A stretch of DNA of 64,000 nucleotides from Gardnerella massiliensis (GTDB lineage Bacteria; Actinomycetota; Actinomycetes; Actinomycetales; Bifidobacteriaceae): positions 32,202 to 96,201 of the forward strand of contig NZ_LRTV01000007.1 of assembly GCF_003408845.1 (NCBI RefSeq). The letters run 5' to 3'. Below the pieces are notes generated by a model. The model did not search any database, was not told the origin of the DNA, and saw only the letters and a program-made list of their open reading frames with translations. Of the stretch, positions 17,262 to 26,876 are shown one piece after another; position 1 is the stretch's first letter, and every line of letters starts with the position of its first letter. Made by a program: the position numbers and the translations under genes.

Positions 17262-18863
17262 TTATTGCAAAGGATGCTCGCCAGTTGCGTCATCATCGTC
17301 TTCTTGTGCAATATCTTGCGCATTATCAAATAGGCTTGATTCGTCAACATGGCCCATAATCGGGAAGGAAAGATCTGGAATATCCAAGTTCAAAGGCTTG
17401 CTTGGTTGCACATTGAGAATCGGCATGTCGTAGGAAGAAGACTTAGATGATGCGCCAGTATGAGAAGCATCCTCATGTGCTGACGCTACCGGGAATATTG
17501 GGGCCACAGGAGCTGGAGAAACCACAGGAGCTTGATTTCCGTAAGCAGTATCCGCTGCAGCCTGAGACGCGCTTGCACTCGCTTCACGCAACGCAGGAGG
17601 GAACGAAGGAATAGCAGAAGACGCAACTTGATCATCAACATCGCGATGCGACGCTGTGGCAGCATGACGATGCACTACTGGAGGGAACGCTGGAGGCAAA
17701 GGAGCATAATCAGCAGCATCTACCGATCCAACAGAAGCGTGATTATTCTCTGAAACATTGTGTAACACAGTTGCACTCTGCACCAACTCATCATTACTGT
17801 CTGTGTTGTCGTCAAGCATATTTGATGGCACACCCGCAGCAGTATGTGGAGTGAAAATAGAACGCTCAGATTGACGCAAAGCCTCAAACGAATCTTCAGA
17901 ACCTTGGTTTACGTAGTCAACAGGGGTAAAAATACTCTGCTTATCGTAATCTGGAACGTGAGGAATTGTGGAAGTTTGCGTAGGCTGAGCCGCCTTAGAA
18001 GCCACTTTAGAAGCCACTTCAGAAGCCTCAGCAGCCATAGAATCAGCCGCATCAGCTGCAGCCGCAGAGGTTACCGTTGCTGACATAGTTGCAACCGGCT
18101 CCGGCGCAAATGAAGGTGCGCTCTGATTCTTAGATTCCGTTGTGTGATTAGTATCAACCGCAGCGCGAGTATGTGACACAGTGTTATGAGCGGCGAACGC
18201 CGGCACCTTACTGTCGATATCGACATATTGAGCAATGCGTTCAAAAGATTCCAAACTGCTGAGTAAACGAATGCAAGTGCCCAAGTAATAATCAACCTGA
18301 CGCTCATCATAGCCGCGCTTACCAGTGCACTGAGTAAAAATCACGTTAGACACATACATCGCATCAATAGTCTGCAATGTATCATCATCCGTTTCCCATT
18401 CCAGCTTATGACCGAGCATATTGGCAATTTTATCAAGCGCTTGATCGACCATAATATCCACTTGCTTGCGCGAATACGACGGACGATGAGGAATGCCACT
18501 AGCAAAACGTTCACGATAGTCACGCTGAGCATGCTGCAATAATTTGCGATATAAAGCGTCGGCTTGTGCTTTCCATACCACGCGACCGCACTTGGAAAGA
18601 TCATGCTGCGTGCACTTATCTACTACTGCTCTCTCCAAACGCGACAAGGCAGCATCAACCTGGCCAATCACGTAACCATCATGTTCTAAATCGAAAGAAA
18701 CGTCCTGAATATCTTGCTGAGTAAGTCTAATATCATCGCTTTCATACAACGCATGCGCACGCTCCAAAAAAGCATCTACCTGCGCTACGTTATAGCCTAA
18801 TTTACGTTTACCGACACGCTCCATCCCCGAAGCATTGCGAGCGGTATCAGGTTTCTGAGCCAT
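17262..18863 (-). CDS. DivIVA-domain protein with long low-complexity tail
   Basis: Unassigned 533-residue protein. Three short DivIVA-like motifs occur in the first 200 residues: KRKLGYNVAQVDAFLERAH, YSRKQVDIMVDQALDKI and KRGYDERQVDYYLGTC. Such motifs are found in actinobacterial pole or division proteins. From about residue 225 to the end the sequence is Ala/Ser/Pro/Asp-rich and probably disordered. No transmembrane segment is seen, so it is likely cytoplasmic or membrane-peripheral. AGGAGG precedes the ATG. A role in cell-pole organisation or growth is an inference from the motifs only. Confidence 0.75.
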   Translation of the reverse strand: MAQKPDTARNASGMERVGKRKLGYNVAQVDAFLERAHALYESDDIRLTQQDIQDVSFDLEHDGYVIGQVDAALSRLERAVVDKCTQHDLSKCGRVVWKAQADALYRKLLQHAQRDYRERFASGIPHRPSYSRKQVDIMVDQALDKIANMLGHKLEWETDDDTLQTIDAMYVSNVIFTQCTGKRGYDERQVDYYLGTCIRLLSSLESFERIAQYVDIDSKVPAFAAHNTVSHTRAAVDTNHTTESKNQSAPSFAPEPVATMSATVTSAAAADAADSMAAEASEVASKVASKAAQPTQTSTIPHVPDYDKQSIFTPVDYVNQGSEDSFEALRQSERSIFTPHTAAGVPSNMLDDNTDSNDELVQSATVLHNVSENNHASVGSVDAADYAPLPPAFPPVVHRHAATASHRDVDDQVASSAIPSFPPALREASASASQAAADTAYGNQAPVVSPAPVAPIFPVASAHEDASHTGASSKSSSYDMPILNVQPSKPLNLDIPDLSFPIMGHVDESSLFDNAQDIAQEDDDDATGEHPLQ

Positions 18864-18985
18864 CGACTACCAACCTCCTGAGCAGATATTCTTATTCAGT
18901 ATACTGTACGCGATTGTTACGACGCGCGCCACGCGTAAACTGATTCGTACATACCTTCCTGTATGTTTTTACTTTGTTGCGAAAC

Positions 18986-19060
<75 letters not shown>

Positions 19061-19135
19061 GTTTGGTTTTTCTTTCCTCATTTAATTAGTCTAATTATTA
19101 TTTTGGATTGTTTCTATATTTAATTAATTTAATCG

Positions 19136-20065
19136 TTATTTGTGCATATTCCGCTTCACATTGCAATTTGGCAGTGCTGCTACATTATGACCGGAACCGA
19201 TAGTTTTCAATGCTTTATAAGCCTCATCAATCGTATTCACCCTCACCACACGCAAACCAGCAGGCACATGCCCCACTACTTCGTCGCAATTATCTTGAGG
19301 AGCCAAGAACCAAGTAGCACCGTCTCTCCGAGCTGCAATCATTTTTAAACGAATACCACCAATAGCACCAACTTTTTGCGATTTTTCAATGGTGCCAGTA
19401 CCAGCTATAGTCTTACCGCCCGTTTCATTTGCTGGCGTTAACTTATCGAGAATTCCCAACGTGTACATCATTCCTGCAGACGGTCCACCGATATCTTCAA
19501 TACGCAAACGCACCTTCACTTTCGTATTGCGTATGCCAAGATGTTCAGCAGCATACCGTAACGCAACACGTTGAGCAACGTTTTGGGAATCGTCCATCTC
19601 GTGCGTAGATTCCTTCTCGTACGCGTCTGCAGTTTGTCCAACAGGCACCACTGCCTCGCGAGGAATAAGTTCACGATGAGGATTCATCCACGAAGTAAGC
19701 GCATATAACGTCGGCACCTCGTAACCTGGGACTCCGGAAGTGCTCACTGTAAGCATAAGCAACTTACCGGTATCGCGATGCTCCTTCACACCTTCACCAC
19801 TGATACGGATTACCGGAGAACCAGATATCTTACCCAACACGTCTTGAGTAGGACCAGGCGATTCCACAACGTAAGCACTCGGCAAAGTAAGCGCAAACAA
19901 CGCTACGAGAACCATAAAAAAGCCTGCAAAATAACGAAAAGAATGTGAATCAATGTAGTTCGAAATCTTACGCACAACACGACGTAAAAAATTTGGTACA
20001 CTTTTACACACAAAAGCATGCATCGTAGTAATAACTGCAGAAAACCCAGGCATGCTTTGTATCAT
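19136..20065 (-). CDS. Membrane-anchored Lon-like serine protease (S16, YlbL-related)
   Basis: A 309-residue protein with one hydrophobic segment (about 47-67) followed by YVVESPGPTQDVLG, the usual opening of secreted YlbL-type proteases. The C-terminal Lon proteolytic domain (about 180-300) shows the Ser-Lys dyad: Ser in GGPSAGMMYTLGIL and Lys in GAIGGIRLKMIAARR. It probably faces the cell exterior. Family members commonly carry a PDZ domain between the membrane segment and the protease. Here that interval is short (about 100 residues) and shows no clear PDZ signature. GAGGGG supports the ATG. Divergent from the next gene. Confidence 0.85.
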   Translation of the reverse strand: MIQSMPGFSAVITTMHAFVCKSVPNFLRRVVRKISNYIDSHSFRYFAGFFMVLVALFALTLPSAYVVESPGPTQDVLGKISGSPVIRISGEGVKEHRDTGKLLMLTVSTSGVPGYEVPTLYALTSWMNPHRELIPREAVVPVGQTADAYEKESTHEMDDSQNVAQRVALRYAAEHLGIRNTKVKVRLRIEDIGGPSAGMMYTLGILDKLTPANETGGKTIAGTGTIEKSQKVGAIGGIRLKMIAARRDGATWFLAPQDNCDEVVGHVPAGLRVVRVNTIDEAYKALKTIGSGHNVAALPNCNVKRNMHK

Positions 20066-20214
20066 GACACAACCCCTCTAAAAAGCACAACAAGACCTTC
20101 AAACAAAAACCATAACACCGAGTAGAATGGATGCTATTAGGCAGATAGGCACACCAAGCGGAACGCTTAAGCGAACTGGCGTTACCTGCTCTCGTAAGCA
20201 AGAAGGACACACTC

Positions 20215-21960
20215 ATGAACGATGACGCAATTCACCAATGGCTTATTGAATGCTTCGGGCCAATACAGGGCGAAGAAGCGTGGAATCAACTTGAACAATT
20301 GCCTTTTGAGCTACGTGAACAACTCATGAGCCAAAGTCCCGATAAACTTCCAAAGCCGGATGAAGTGCGCAATATGATGCAAGCTTTCAGTGCAGGAGGA
20401 CTTAATAATCCTCACGAAATGGAGGCGACGCTTGAAGAAGGGCCTATTAATCGCAAACTTGCGCAATCTATTGCTTTACAAAACGCAACAGGAGATCAAG
20501 GAAGCGTTAACGCTGAGGTTGCAGATGCGGCTCGACGCGCGCTAAGCCAAGCAAACTTGTGGCTCGATATCACTTGCAAATTCAACCCTGCCCCGGGAAC
20601 TCCAGCTATACTATCGCGAGCTGACTGGGTAAAAGAAACCTTGGGCGCGTGGGTAAAGTTTGCCAATCCAGTAGCAAAATCTGTGAACGAAGCATTTACT
20701 TCCGTTATTGCAGAACGATTCCATGACGTTGACAATGCTGAAGTAGCAGGGTTATTCGCAGGCGTAGTGCCGATTCCGTTGCCGGAGGGAATGAATAATC
20801 CGGCACAACTTATGAAACTATTAGGTAACACTTCGTTTGCTATGCAACTTGGCCAGGCAGCCGGCGCGTTATCTCACGAAGTGCACGGAAGCTTCGATCA
20901 AGGACTTGCGTTGTTGCAAAATCCTGCAGGCGGTTTGATTCCTTACAATTGCATTGAATACGCAAAAGTTTGGGGACTTGATATTACCGAAGTTATGAAC
21001 TACCTTGCTTTGCGAGAAGCAGCCCACGCGCGATTGTTTGCGGAAGTTCCGTGGTTGATGCCTCGTTTTGAGTCACTAATTATTAAGTATGCAAATGGAA
21101 TTAGTATCGATTTGGATGCTATGGAAGAACAGCTCCGAGACGTGGATGCTATGAATCCGGAAGCTATTTCTGGAGCAGTGAATCTGCAAAATATTGGCAG
21201 TAATGATTCTGAAGAGCAGCGTCAAGCATTGCACAGTTTAGAAACGCTTCTAGCGCTAGTTGAAGGCTGGGTTGATTGCGTCACCTGGCAGGCAGGAATG
21301 GCTCACGTAACGCATATTGAACAGTTGCGCGAAATGATACGACGCGAGCGCGCAGCGGGAGGTCCGGCAGAAGTCACTTTTGAATCGCTGCTCGGTTTGC
21401 ACTTGCGTCCTCGTCGCATGCGTGAAGCAACACAGTTGTGGGAGAAGCTAACGCGCGAACGTGGCGTTGAGGAGCGCGATAGTTTGTGGAGTCACCCAGA
21501 TTTGTTGCCAACTTTGCCAGAAAATACGAATGAAGTTACGAAGGAAGCTAGTGGCAAAAATACTACTAAAATTTCGGTAGAAGATATAGCAAAAGATGCC
21601 GGTAGCTTTACGGAGAGTACTACGGAAAGTGCTGGAAATACTAAGGAAAGCACTGCAGAAAACCAATCTAATCAATCTACTGAAAAATCTGAAAAAAGTA
21701 GCGAAAGTAACGATAATAAAGATAATAACGAAAGCGCTACTGGCAGTACCAAAAATACTAATGTCGAAAAATCTTTTGAAAAATTAACAGAAGACGATTT
21801 AGGCGTAAACGATTGGGACGCAGAACTTAGCAAGCTGCTAGAAGAGGACGCGCGCCAAAAGGAACAAGGAAAAAACTCGGACGGAACTGACGGAAGCGAC
21901 GAAACCGATGGAAGCGACGGAAGCGACGGAAGCGGAAGTACAGAAAACCAGGCTAAATAA
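20215..21960 (+). CDS. DUF2342 / zincin-like protein
   Basis: Actinobacterial family often annotated as zinc-dependent metalloprotease; 581 residues. Recognisable parts are FNPAPGTPAILSRADWVKETLGAW (about 121-145) and GLIPYNCIEYAKVWGLDITEVMNYLALREAAHARLF followed by EVPWL (about 240-290). The expected HExxH zinc site reads R-E-A-A-H, so its first histidine is Arg. Whether this matters is uncertain, as the variant may be usual in this subgroup. From about 430 a Ser/Thr/Glu/Asn-rich tail ends in Asp-Gly-Ser repeats. AAGAAGGA supports the ATG. Confidence 0.8.
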   Translation: MNDDAIHQWLIECFGPIQGEEAWNQLEQLPFELREQLMSQSPDKLPKPDEVRNMMQAFSAGGLNNPHEMEATLEEGPINRKLAQSIALQNATGDQGSVNAEVADAARRALSQANLWLDITCKFNPAPGTPAILSRADWVKETLGAWVKFANPVAKSVNEAFTSVIAERFHDVDNAEVAGLFAGVVPIPLPEGMNNPAQLMKLLGNTSFAMQLGQAAGALSHEVHGSFDQGLALLQNPAGGLIPYNCIEYAKVWGLDITEVMNYLALREAAHARLFAEVPWLMPRFESLIIKYANGISIDLDAMEEQLRDVDAMNPEAISGAVNLQNIGSNDSEEQRQALHSLETLLALVEGWVDCVTWQAGMAHVTHIEQLREMIRRERAAGGPAEVTFESLLGLHLRPRRMREATQLWEKLTRERGVEERDSLWSHPDLLPTLPENTNEVTKEASGKNTTKISVEDIAKDAGSFTESTTESAGNTKESTAENQSNQSTEKSEKSSESNDNKDNNESATGSTKNTNVEKSFEKLTEDDLGVNDWDAELSKLLEEDARQKEQGKNSDGTDGSDETDGSDGSDGSGSTENQAK

Positions 21961-21977
21961 TCTATCACGCAACTAAA

Positions 21978-22118
21978 GCGACATTTTCTTTACAGTCGCG
22001 TAAATAAAATAACGTTATTTCGGCAAAAAGTGACAGTTTCTTTACAAGCGTGTACAGAAAATGTCAGAATCTGGATGAAAAGCGATTATTTCTTTACAAG
22101 CGTGCACAGAAAATGTCG
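21978..22118. repeat. Three CTTTAC-type hairpins between convergent genes
   Basis: Three related hairpins fill the 161-bp gap between the DUF2342 gene and the helicase gene. The clearest, 22031-22066, pairs TGACAGTTTCT with AGAAAATGTCA (one mismatch) around TTACA-AGCG-TGTAC. The others (from 21978, and 22083-22118) share the TTTCTTTACA core. Related hairpins occur at 31982-32017, 32034-32070 and 63943-63984. They may terminate both convergent transcripts. Confidence 0.6.
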
Positions 22119-22121
22119 GAA

Positions 22122-23633
22122 TTAAGCCAAGAAGCGGCTCGGCGTGCGATTCATACCCATGCCGTTATCTTTGCGTAGCGCGTAAGAAAGATGCAACGTT
22201 TTTTCCGCACGCGTCACCGCCACGTACATAAGCCTGCGCTCTTCTTCTAGCGACTCTTGCGAGGAGGAAGAACCGAACGGAATAAGCCCTTCCGAGCAAC
22301 CTACTACGTAAACATGCTCAAATTCCAAACCTTTAACAGCATGAATCGTAGATATTGTTACCGTAGATACGGAAGCACCACCCTCCGTCTCACCAACGTC
22401 ACCACTCGCAGCACCAGTCACAACACCACTCGCGTCGAGCACATTTTTTTGCCAACCCACGTCTTTTCGCACACGATACGGCACTTTTAACGATGTTAAC
22501 GCGCTACAAATCACCTGCTGCTGAGCATTCGTACGAGTCAGTACCGCACACTCCCCAGGCGTCGCAACTCCACTACTAACCAATTTTGCAATCTGCTGTG
22601 CCACTCCCAACGCTTCGTCGATATCCGTAGCAAAAACCTGTTGCGTAACACGCGAACCACCCTTACTCACAGCTTTTACCTTTACATAATCACGTTTATA
22701 CGGCGAAGCGGCAAGTACGCGATTTGCAAGACCTATAATACGTTCGGTGGAACGGTAATCTGTATCCAAACTAATATCAGCACTAACCGGAGCAAATTCT
22801 TGCGGAAAAGCAAGCAAATCATAACTGCTTGCGCCGGCAAAAGAGTAGATAGTTTGCGCAGGATCGCCAACTACGCAAATATCGCGATTTTCGCCCATCC
22901 ACAAACGCAACAGTTCGTGTTGCAAGGGTGAAACGTCCTGATACTCATCCACTGTAATCCAGCCAATAGTTTGACGAATACGTCGAGCAGCTTCCGGAAA
23001 AGTTCGCAAAATATGGCAGGCAAGCAATAAAATATCGTTAAAATCAATGCAATTACGCGCATTTTTTTCAATTTCGTAAGCCTCATACACATCGACAAAT
23101 TGCTGCGCTTCTAATCCTGCAGGAGGTGTACGGTGTGTTGCGGCACAGACACGCATGTAATCGTCTGGAGCGATAAGCGAAACCTTTGCCCAATTAATTT
23201 CCGCCATAATATCGCGCGCCTGCAAAGCCGTCATCATAGCAAAATCAGGATATCTATTGAGAGCAGCAGCAATAGTATGCTGAGCATCGTTCATAATATC
23301 CGGGAACGGCGCAGTGCAAACATCGTCCCATACGCTTCGAATTTGCTGCAAAGCCGCAGAGTGAAAAGTTGCAATTGCAGCACCATCCGCAACTCCAAGT
23401 GCCGCAAGCCTGGAACGCATTTCTGACGCAGCTTTTACCGAAAATGTAACAGCAAGAACCCGGCTCGGATCCCACTTCCCCATTGCGCACGCATACGCAA
23501 TTCGACGCGTAATAGTGCGCGTTTTACCAGCTCCAGCGCAAGCTATTATGCGCACTGGCCCCTCTACTGCCATTGCAGCCGCACGTTGCGAATCATCTAA
23601 GCCCTCTAATAACGCTTCTGGCGAAAAACTCAT
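22122..23633 (-). CDS. Short UvrD/Rep-family ATP-dependent DNA helicase
   Basis: Superfamily 1A helicase of 503 residues, shorter than full UvrD or PcrA (about 700). All core motifs are present: Walker A ACAGAGKTRTITRR near residue 32, VTFSVKAASEMRSRL (Ia), DEYQDVSPLQ (II), VVGDPAQTIYSFAGA (III), DTDYRSTERI (IV), TISTIHAVKGLEFEHVYVVG (V) and RRLMYVAVTRAEKTLHL (VI). The reduced size comes from short 1B and 2B insertions, and no C-terminal HRDC domain follows. It resembles actinobacterial UvrD2-like enzymes; a repair role is likely but unassigned. Confidence 0.9.
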   Translation of the reverse strand: MSFSPEALLEGLDDSQRAAAMAVEGPVRIIACAGAGKTRTITRRIAYACAMGKWDPSRVLAVTFSVKAASEMRSRLAALGVADGAAIATFHSAALQQIRSVWDDVCTAPFPDIMNDAQHTIAAALNRYPDFAMMTALQARDIMAEINWAKVSLIAPDDYMRVCAATHRTPPAGLEAQQFVDVYEAYEIEKNARNCIDFNDILLLACHILRTFPEAARRIRQTIGWITVDEYQDVSPLQHELLRLWMGENRDICVVGDPAQTIYSFAGASSYDLLAFPQEFAPVSADISLDTDYRSTERIIGLANRVLAASPYKRDYVKVKAVSKGGSRVTQQVFATDIDEALGVAQQIAKLVSSGVATPGECAVLTRTNAQQQVICSALTSLKVPYRVRKDVGWQKNVLDASGVVTGAASGDVGETEGGASVSTVTISTIHAVKGLEFEHVYVVGCSEGLIPFGSSSSQESLEEERRLMYVAVTRAEKTLHLSYALRKDNGMGMNRTPSRFLA

Positions 23634-23710
23634 ACCACTATTGTCGCAGCAAAGCCGACGCTTTTACAACAACATAGAAAATATGTGGATAAGTCTTCCC
23701 CCTCTTTTCT

Positions 23711-23799
23711 AAATAATCTTTCCTAAATAATCTCTCTAAATAATCTCTCCAAATAATCTTTCTAAATAATCCTCCCCAAATAATCTTCCCCAAATAAAC
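23711..23799. repeat. Tandem 13-14-bp repeat (AAATAATC)
   Basis: The octamer AAATAATC starts at 23711, 23725, 23738, 23751, 23764 and 23778, and a seventh, degenerate copy starts at 23792. The pyrimidine-rich spacers are similar. The array sits between the divergent helicase and phosphotransferase-like genes, so it could affect both promoters if copy number varies. Confidence 0.8.
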
Positions 23800-23879
23800 T
23801 ACGACATACGCAACTAAAAAATGCCTGTTTAACAGCGTAAAACACGGCAAATTTCGGCGCTTTGTATTACTGTGGGAGT

Positions 23880-25595
23880 GTGACACAACTCAGTAGATTT
23901 AAGTTGGCAGCACTGGCATCTGCAGCCATGCCCGAAGTACAGTTTGCAGGAACGCGCCGCAGCGAGCAGGTTAACAACACTGATACAGCCGCGGGGATTT
24001 CTCACGCCGTTGTGCAAGACGTTTCCGGTAAACTTTACGACATTTTCATTAGTTCAGAAGACAAAGGCCGCAAACGCTTACACGATCGCGCTCGCGCAGC
24101 ATGGACGCTGCAGCACAGCAAAGATTTAGCAGCATTGGGATTCGCATACGATACGATGCTCACGTTTATTCCAGGAAAACGTAACGAAACCGACAAAGCA
24201 GCCGCAAATAATCACACAAATGACAGCGGTAATGAAGATGGCGCGGCTCAGCCAATGCAAAACATGTCAAGTCTTATCGCAAACGATGACGATGATCCAA
24301 CTATCCTAGTTAGCGAACATCTCGAAGGAAGCGCTCGTGATTTGAGACTGCTTACTACAGATGACTGCGCAAACGTAGGCACCGCCATTGGCGCAATTCA
24401 CCGTTTACGTCCAACGTTTATAACGCGAGGAAAGTATCCAGCTTTCACTACCGGCCAAATTCGCGCGCAATTAACCGGTTGGATTAAAAGACTTCGCCAA
24501 GCCGGGCACATTCCTACAGAAATCACTGACAGCTGGTCTAAAGTATTAGAAACTGAAGGATTGTGGTCATTTGATACGTGCCCTGTTCACGGTGGTTTTG
24601 TAGATGGAGATTTGCTGTTTGCAGGCTCCACTATTACAGCCATTACAAATTGGCAAGGCATGCAAATTAACGATCCTGCACGCGATTTGGCTTGGATTTT
24701 TGCCAAACTGAATGAACAGCGCCGCAATGCCGTACTCTCCGCATACGGTAGAATCATGGGTTCAAGGCTCGATAGCCTAATTATGTTACGCGCAAACTTG
24801 TGGCTGCAAATGGAGCAGGTCGGCGATTTCCTGCAGGCATTGCAACGTGCCGACACAAACGGAATTATGCGGTTTAAGGCACAGGTTGAGCGTTTGGCAC
24901 ACGAATTAACAAGAATTAGCCACGCTCATTCAACAAAAGCTGGTAATAGCGCAAATATGCCAGCGTCAACTATTACTGTTGGCACCTTGTTGGAAAGAGA
25001 TAACGCAAGAAATAGGCAAGCTGCGGAATCTGCTGCGAAAAATAACACGGGAACTGTTCAAACCGACGAAACTGACGAACGCGATATCACAGTAGAAAAC
25101 AGCACAAGCCACAATAATCAGTACGCGAACGACACTACTGCCGAACGCAACGTGACATTAAACGACGATACTCACGAGCGCAATGTACAATACGCCAACG
25201 CGAATGCATCAACTGTTGCTGAAGCTCAAGAAGCTGCGAAACTTGCCGACGATACAGCAACGCAAGTTATTACTCACGTGGAATCTTCTCATAGTTCGCA
25301 CGAAACGGCGGAAACTATTGCACAAACAGTAACTAACAAAGCCGAGTCGACTAGCGAAAGTACTGAAAACGAGACTGCGCAATCCGAAAGTAGTGTAAGC
25401 AAAAGTAACGTAAGCGAAAGTAGCGCAAGCGACAATAGCGCAAACGAAGTTAGCGAAGCTGAAAACGCAACCGGCGCAAATAACGTTACCAATTCCAACA
25501 AATCGTACGACGATAAACCAGAAACAGTAATCATTCCTCTACTCGAGCGCGAGGAGCAGGCAATGAAAGATGCGCAATCAGGGCTTAGCAAGTAA
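23880..25595 (+). CDS. Phosphotransferase-fold protein with degenerate active site and low-complexity tail
   Basis: A 571-residue protein whose first 330 residues resemble the aminoglycoside/macrolide phosphotransferase (APH) fold: a kinase-like N-lobe, SEHLEGSARDLRLLT, then VHGGFVDGDLLF and ITNWQGMQINDPARDLAWIF. In active members the last two blocks normally read HGDxxxxNxL and (V)IDW, so the catalytic Asp and the metal-binding Asp are both altered here. This suggests a pseudokinase or a changed function (inference). From about 360 it is Ser/Asn/Glu/Thr-rich and probably disordered. The start is uncertain: GTG at 23880 fits best, but TTG at 23862 is also in frame. Confidence 0.65.
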   Translation: MTQLSRFKLAALASAAMPEVQFAGTRRSEQVNNTDTAAGISHAVVQDVSGKLYDIFISSEDKGRKRLHDRARAAWTLQHSKDLAALGFAYDTMLTFIPGKRNETDKAAANNHTNDSGNEDGAAQPMQNMSSLIANDDDDPTILVSEHLEGSARDLRLLTTDDCANVGTAIGAIHRLRPTFITRGKYPAFTTGQIRAQLTGWIKRLRQAGHIPTEITDSWSKVLETEGLWSFDTCPVHGGFVDGDLLFAGSTITAITNWQGMQINDPARDLAWIFAKLNEQRRNAVLSAYGRIMGSRLDSLIMLRANLWLQMEQVGDFLQALQRADTNGIMRFKAQVERLAHELTRISHAHSTKAGNSANMPASTITVGTLLERDNARNRQAAESAAKNNTGTVQTDETDERDITVENSTSHNNQYANDTTAERNVTLNDDTHERNVQYANANASTVAEAQEAAKLADDTATQVITHVESSHSSHETAETIAQTVTNKAESTSESTENETAQSESSVSKSNVSESSASDNSANEVSEAENATGANNVTNSNKSYDDKPETVIIPLLEREEQAMKDAQSGLSK

Positions 25596-25690
25596 ACTTA
25601 CGAACAGGCTTCAAAAAATAAGCAATACAAATACAATACGTGCGATACGAAAAATAAGTTACCAGCAAATATCAAAAGTAAGGAGCAGAT

Positions 25691-25909
25691 ATGCGAGTGG
25701 TATTAGGCGTAAAGAACATTTCCGACTCAATCGACTTTGAAACGAACCAAAGTGCTGACGAAGTGCGCGCAATAATTAACAGTGCGCAAGAAATGTTCGA
25801 ATTTAAGGACGTAAACAACCGCACCATTATTATGCCAGCGTCATCTCTGTCTTACGCACTTATTGGAGACACCCCAAAGCACGCAGTCGGCTTCGGCGCC
25901 CTCAACTAA
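25691..25909 (+). CDS. DUF3107 family protein
   Basis: Small conserved actinobacterial protein of 72 residues with no established function. The sequence VVLGVKNISDSIDFETNQSADE at the start and IIMPASSLSYALIG toward the end match the family layout. GTAAGGAG lies ahead of the ATG. It follows the phosphotransferase-like gene by 95 bases on the same strand and converges with the PHP gene, 15 bases away. Confidence 0.85.
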   Translation: MRVVLGVKNISDSIDFETNQSADEVRAIINSAQEMFEFKDVNNRTIIMPASSLSYALIGDTPKHAVGFGALN

Positions 25910-25924
25910 TACATTATTAAAAGT

Positions 25925-26824
25925 TTAGAACTTATAGCCGCGCGATAGTATTTCGGATACTACGTCGCGGCTTGTTGTTTCTTCCCCCAAGCGGTTCGGC
26001 TTACCGGTACCATGCCAATCCGAACCGCCCGTAACCAACAAATCGTACTGTCTTGCTAAAGCGAGCAAACGCTGACGCTGGTTGCACGAATTTCCGCGAT
26101 GATACACTTCCAAACAATCAAGTCCCGCACATGCAAACGTAATAATCTGCTCGTCTGAAAGCAAGCGCGCATTACGACTATAATCAGCCGGATGCGCAAT
26201 ACCAATCACGCCACCAGCATGTTTAACAGCAGCAATTACCTCGCGAACATTCGGTGAAGGAGTAGGAATATAGTAAGGACTGCAAGGCGAAACGGGGCCA
26301 GCAAAAGCCTCAGAACGCGTCTTGCAAACTCCAGCGCAAACCAACGCATCTGCAATATGAGGACGACCAAGCGTAGTTAAATCACCATGCTTAGCCTGAG
26401 CCAACACATCGTTCCATGTGATCGGAAAATCATGCGACATACGCTCAACCATGCGCTTAGTGCGTTCAAAGCGACGCTTACGAGTGAGCGCAAACATATC
26501 CATTAAACACACGTCTTGAGGATTATACTGGTACGCGAGCATATGCACAAACACGCCTGCATCCTCAGCAGTAATCTCTGAACCAAACAATACTGGCAAA
26601 CTCGCAGCATCCGCAGCTTTACGGAAATCACTCCAACCCGCGGTAGTATCGTGATCCGTAATAGCAACTCCTTGCAAACCAAGGGAACTTGCCTGCCGCA
26701 CCAGTTCTTCTGGAGTGTCAGTGCCATCAGAATACACCGTGTGACAATGCAAATCCCAGCCGGCTTTTTGAACGGCATTGTAAGAACCAGCTGAGTATGC
26801 CGTAGTATTGCTTATTACAGTCAT
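25925..26824 (-). CDS. PHP-domain phosphoesterase (TrpH/YciV-like)
   Basis: Metal-dependent phosphoesterase of 299 residues. The PHP metal-binding motifs are complete: DLHCHTVYSDGTDTPEE near residue 27, AITDHDTTAGW, GSEITAED, GIAHPADYS and GGSDWHG near the C-terminus. The closest known group acts on nucleoside 3',5'-bisphosphates or trims RNA 5' ends; substrate choice is not readable here. It is divergent from the VKOR gene, with only 52 bases between start codons. Confidence 0.88.
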   Translation of the reverse strand: MTVISNTTAYSAGSYNAVQKAGWDLHCHTVYSDGTDTPEELVRQASSLGLQGVAITDHDTTAGWSDFRKAADAASLPVLFGSEITAEDAGVFVHMLAYQYNPQDVCLMDMFALTRKRRFERTKRMVERMSHDFPITWNDVLAQAKHGDLTTLGRPHIADALVCAGVCKTRSEAFAGPVSPCSPYYIPTPSPNVREVIAAVKHAGGVIGIAHPADYSRNARLLSDEQIITFACAGLDCLEVYHRGNSCNQRQRLLALARQYDLLVTGGSDWHGTGKPNRLGEETTSRDVVSEILSRGYKF

Positions 26825-26876
26825 ATAATTATCGTAAACTGTAGTAGTAACGTTTTATGAATTTGTAGGAGTAGCA

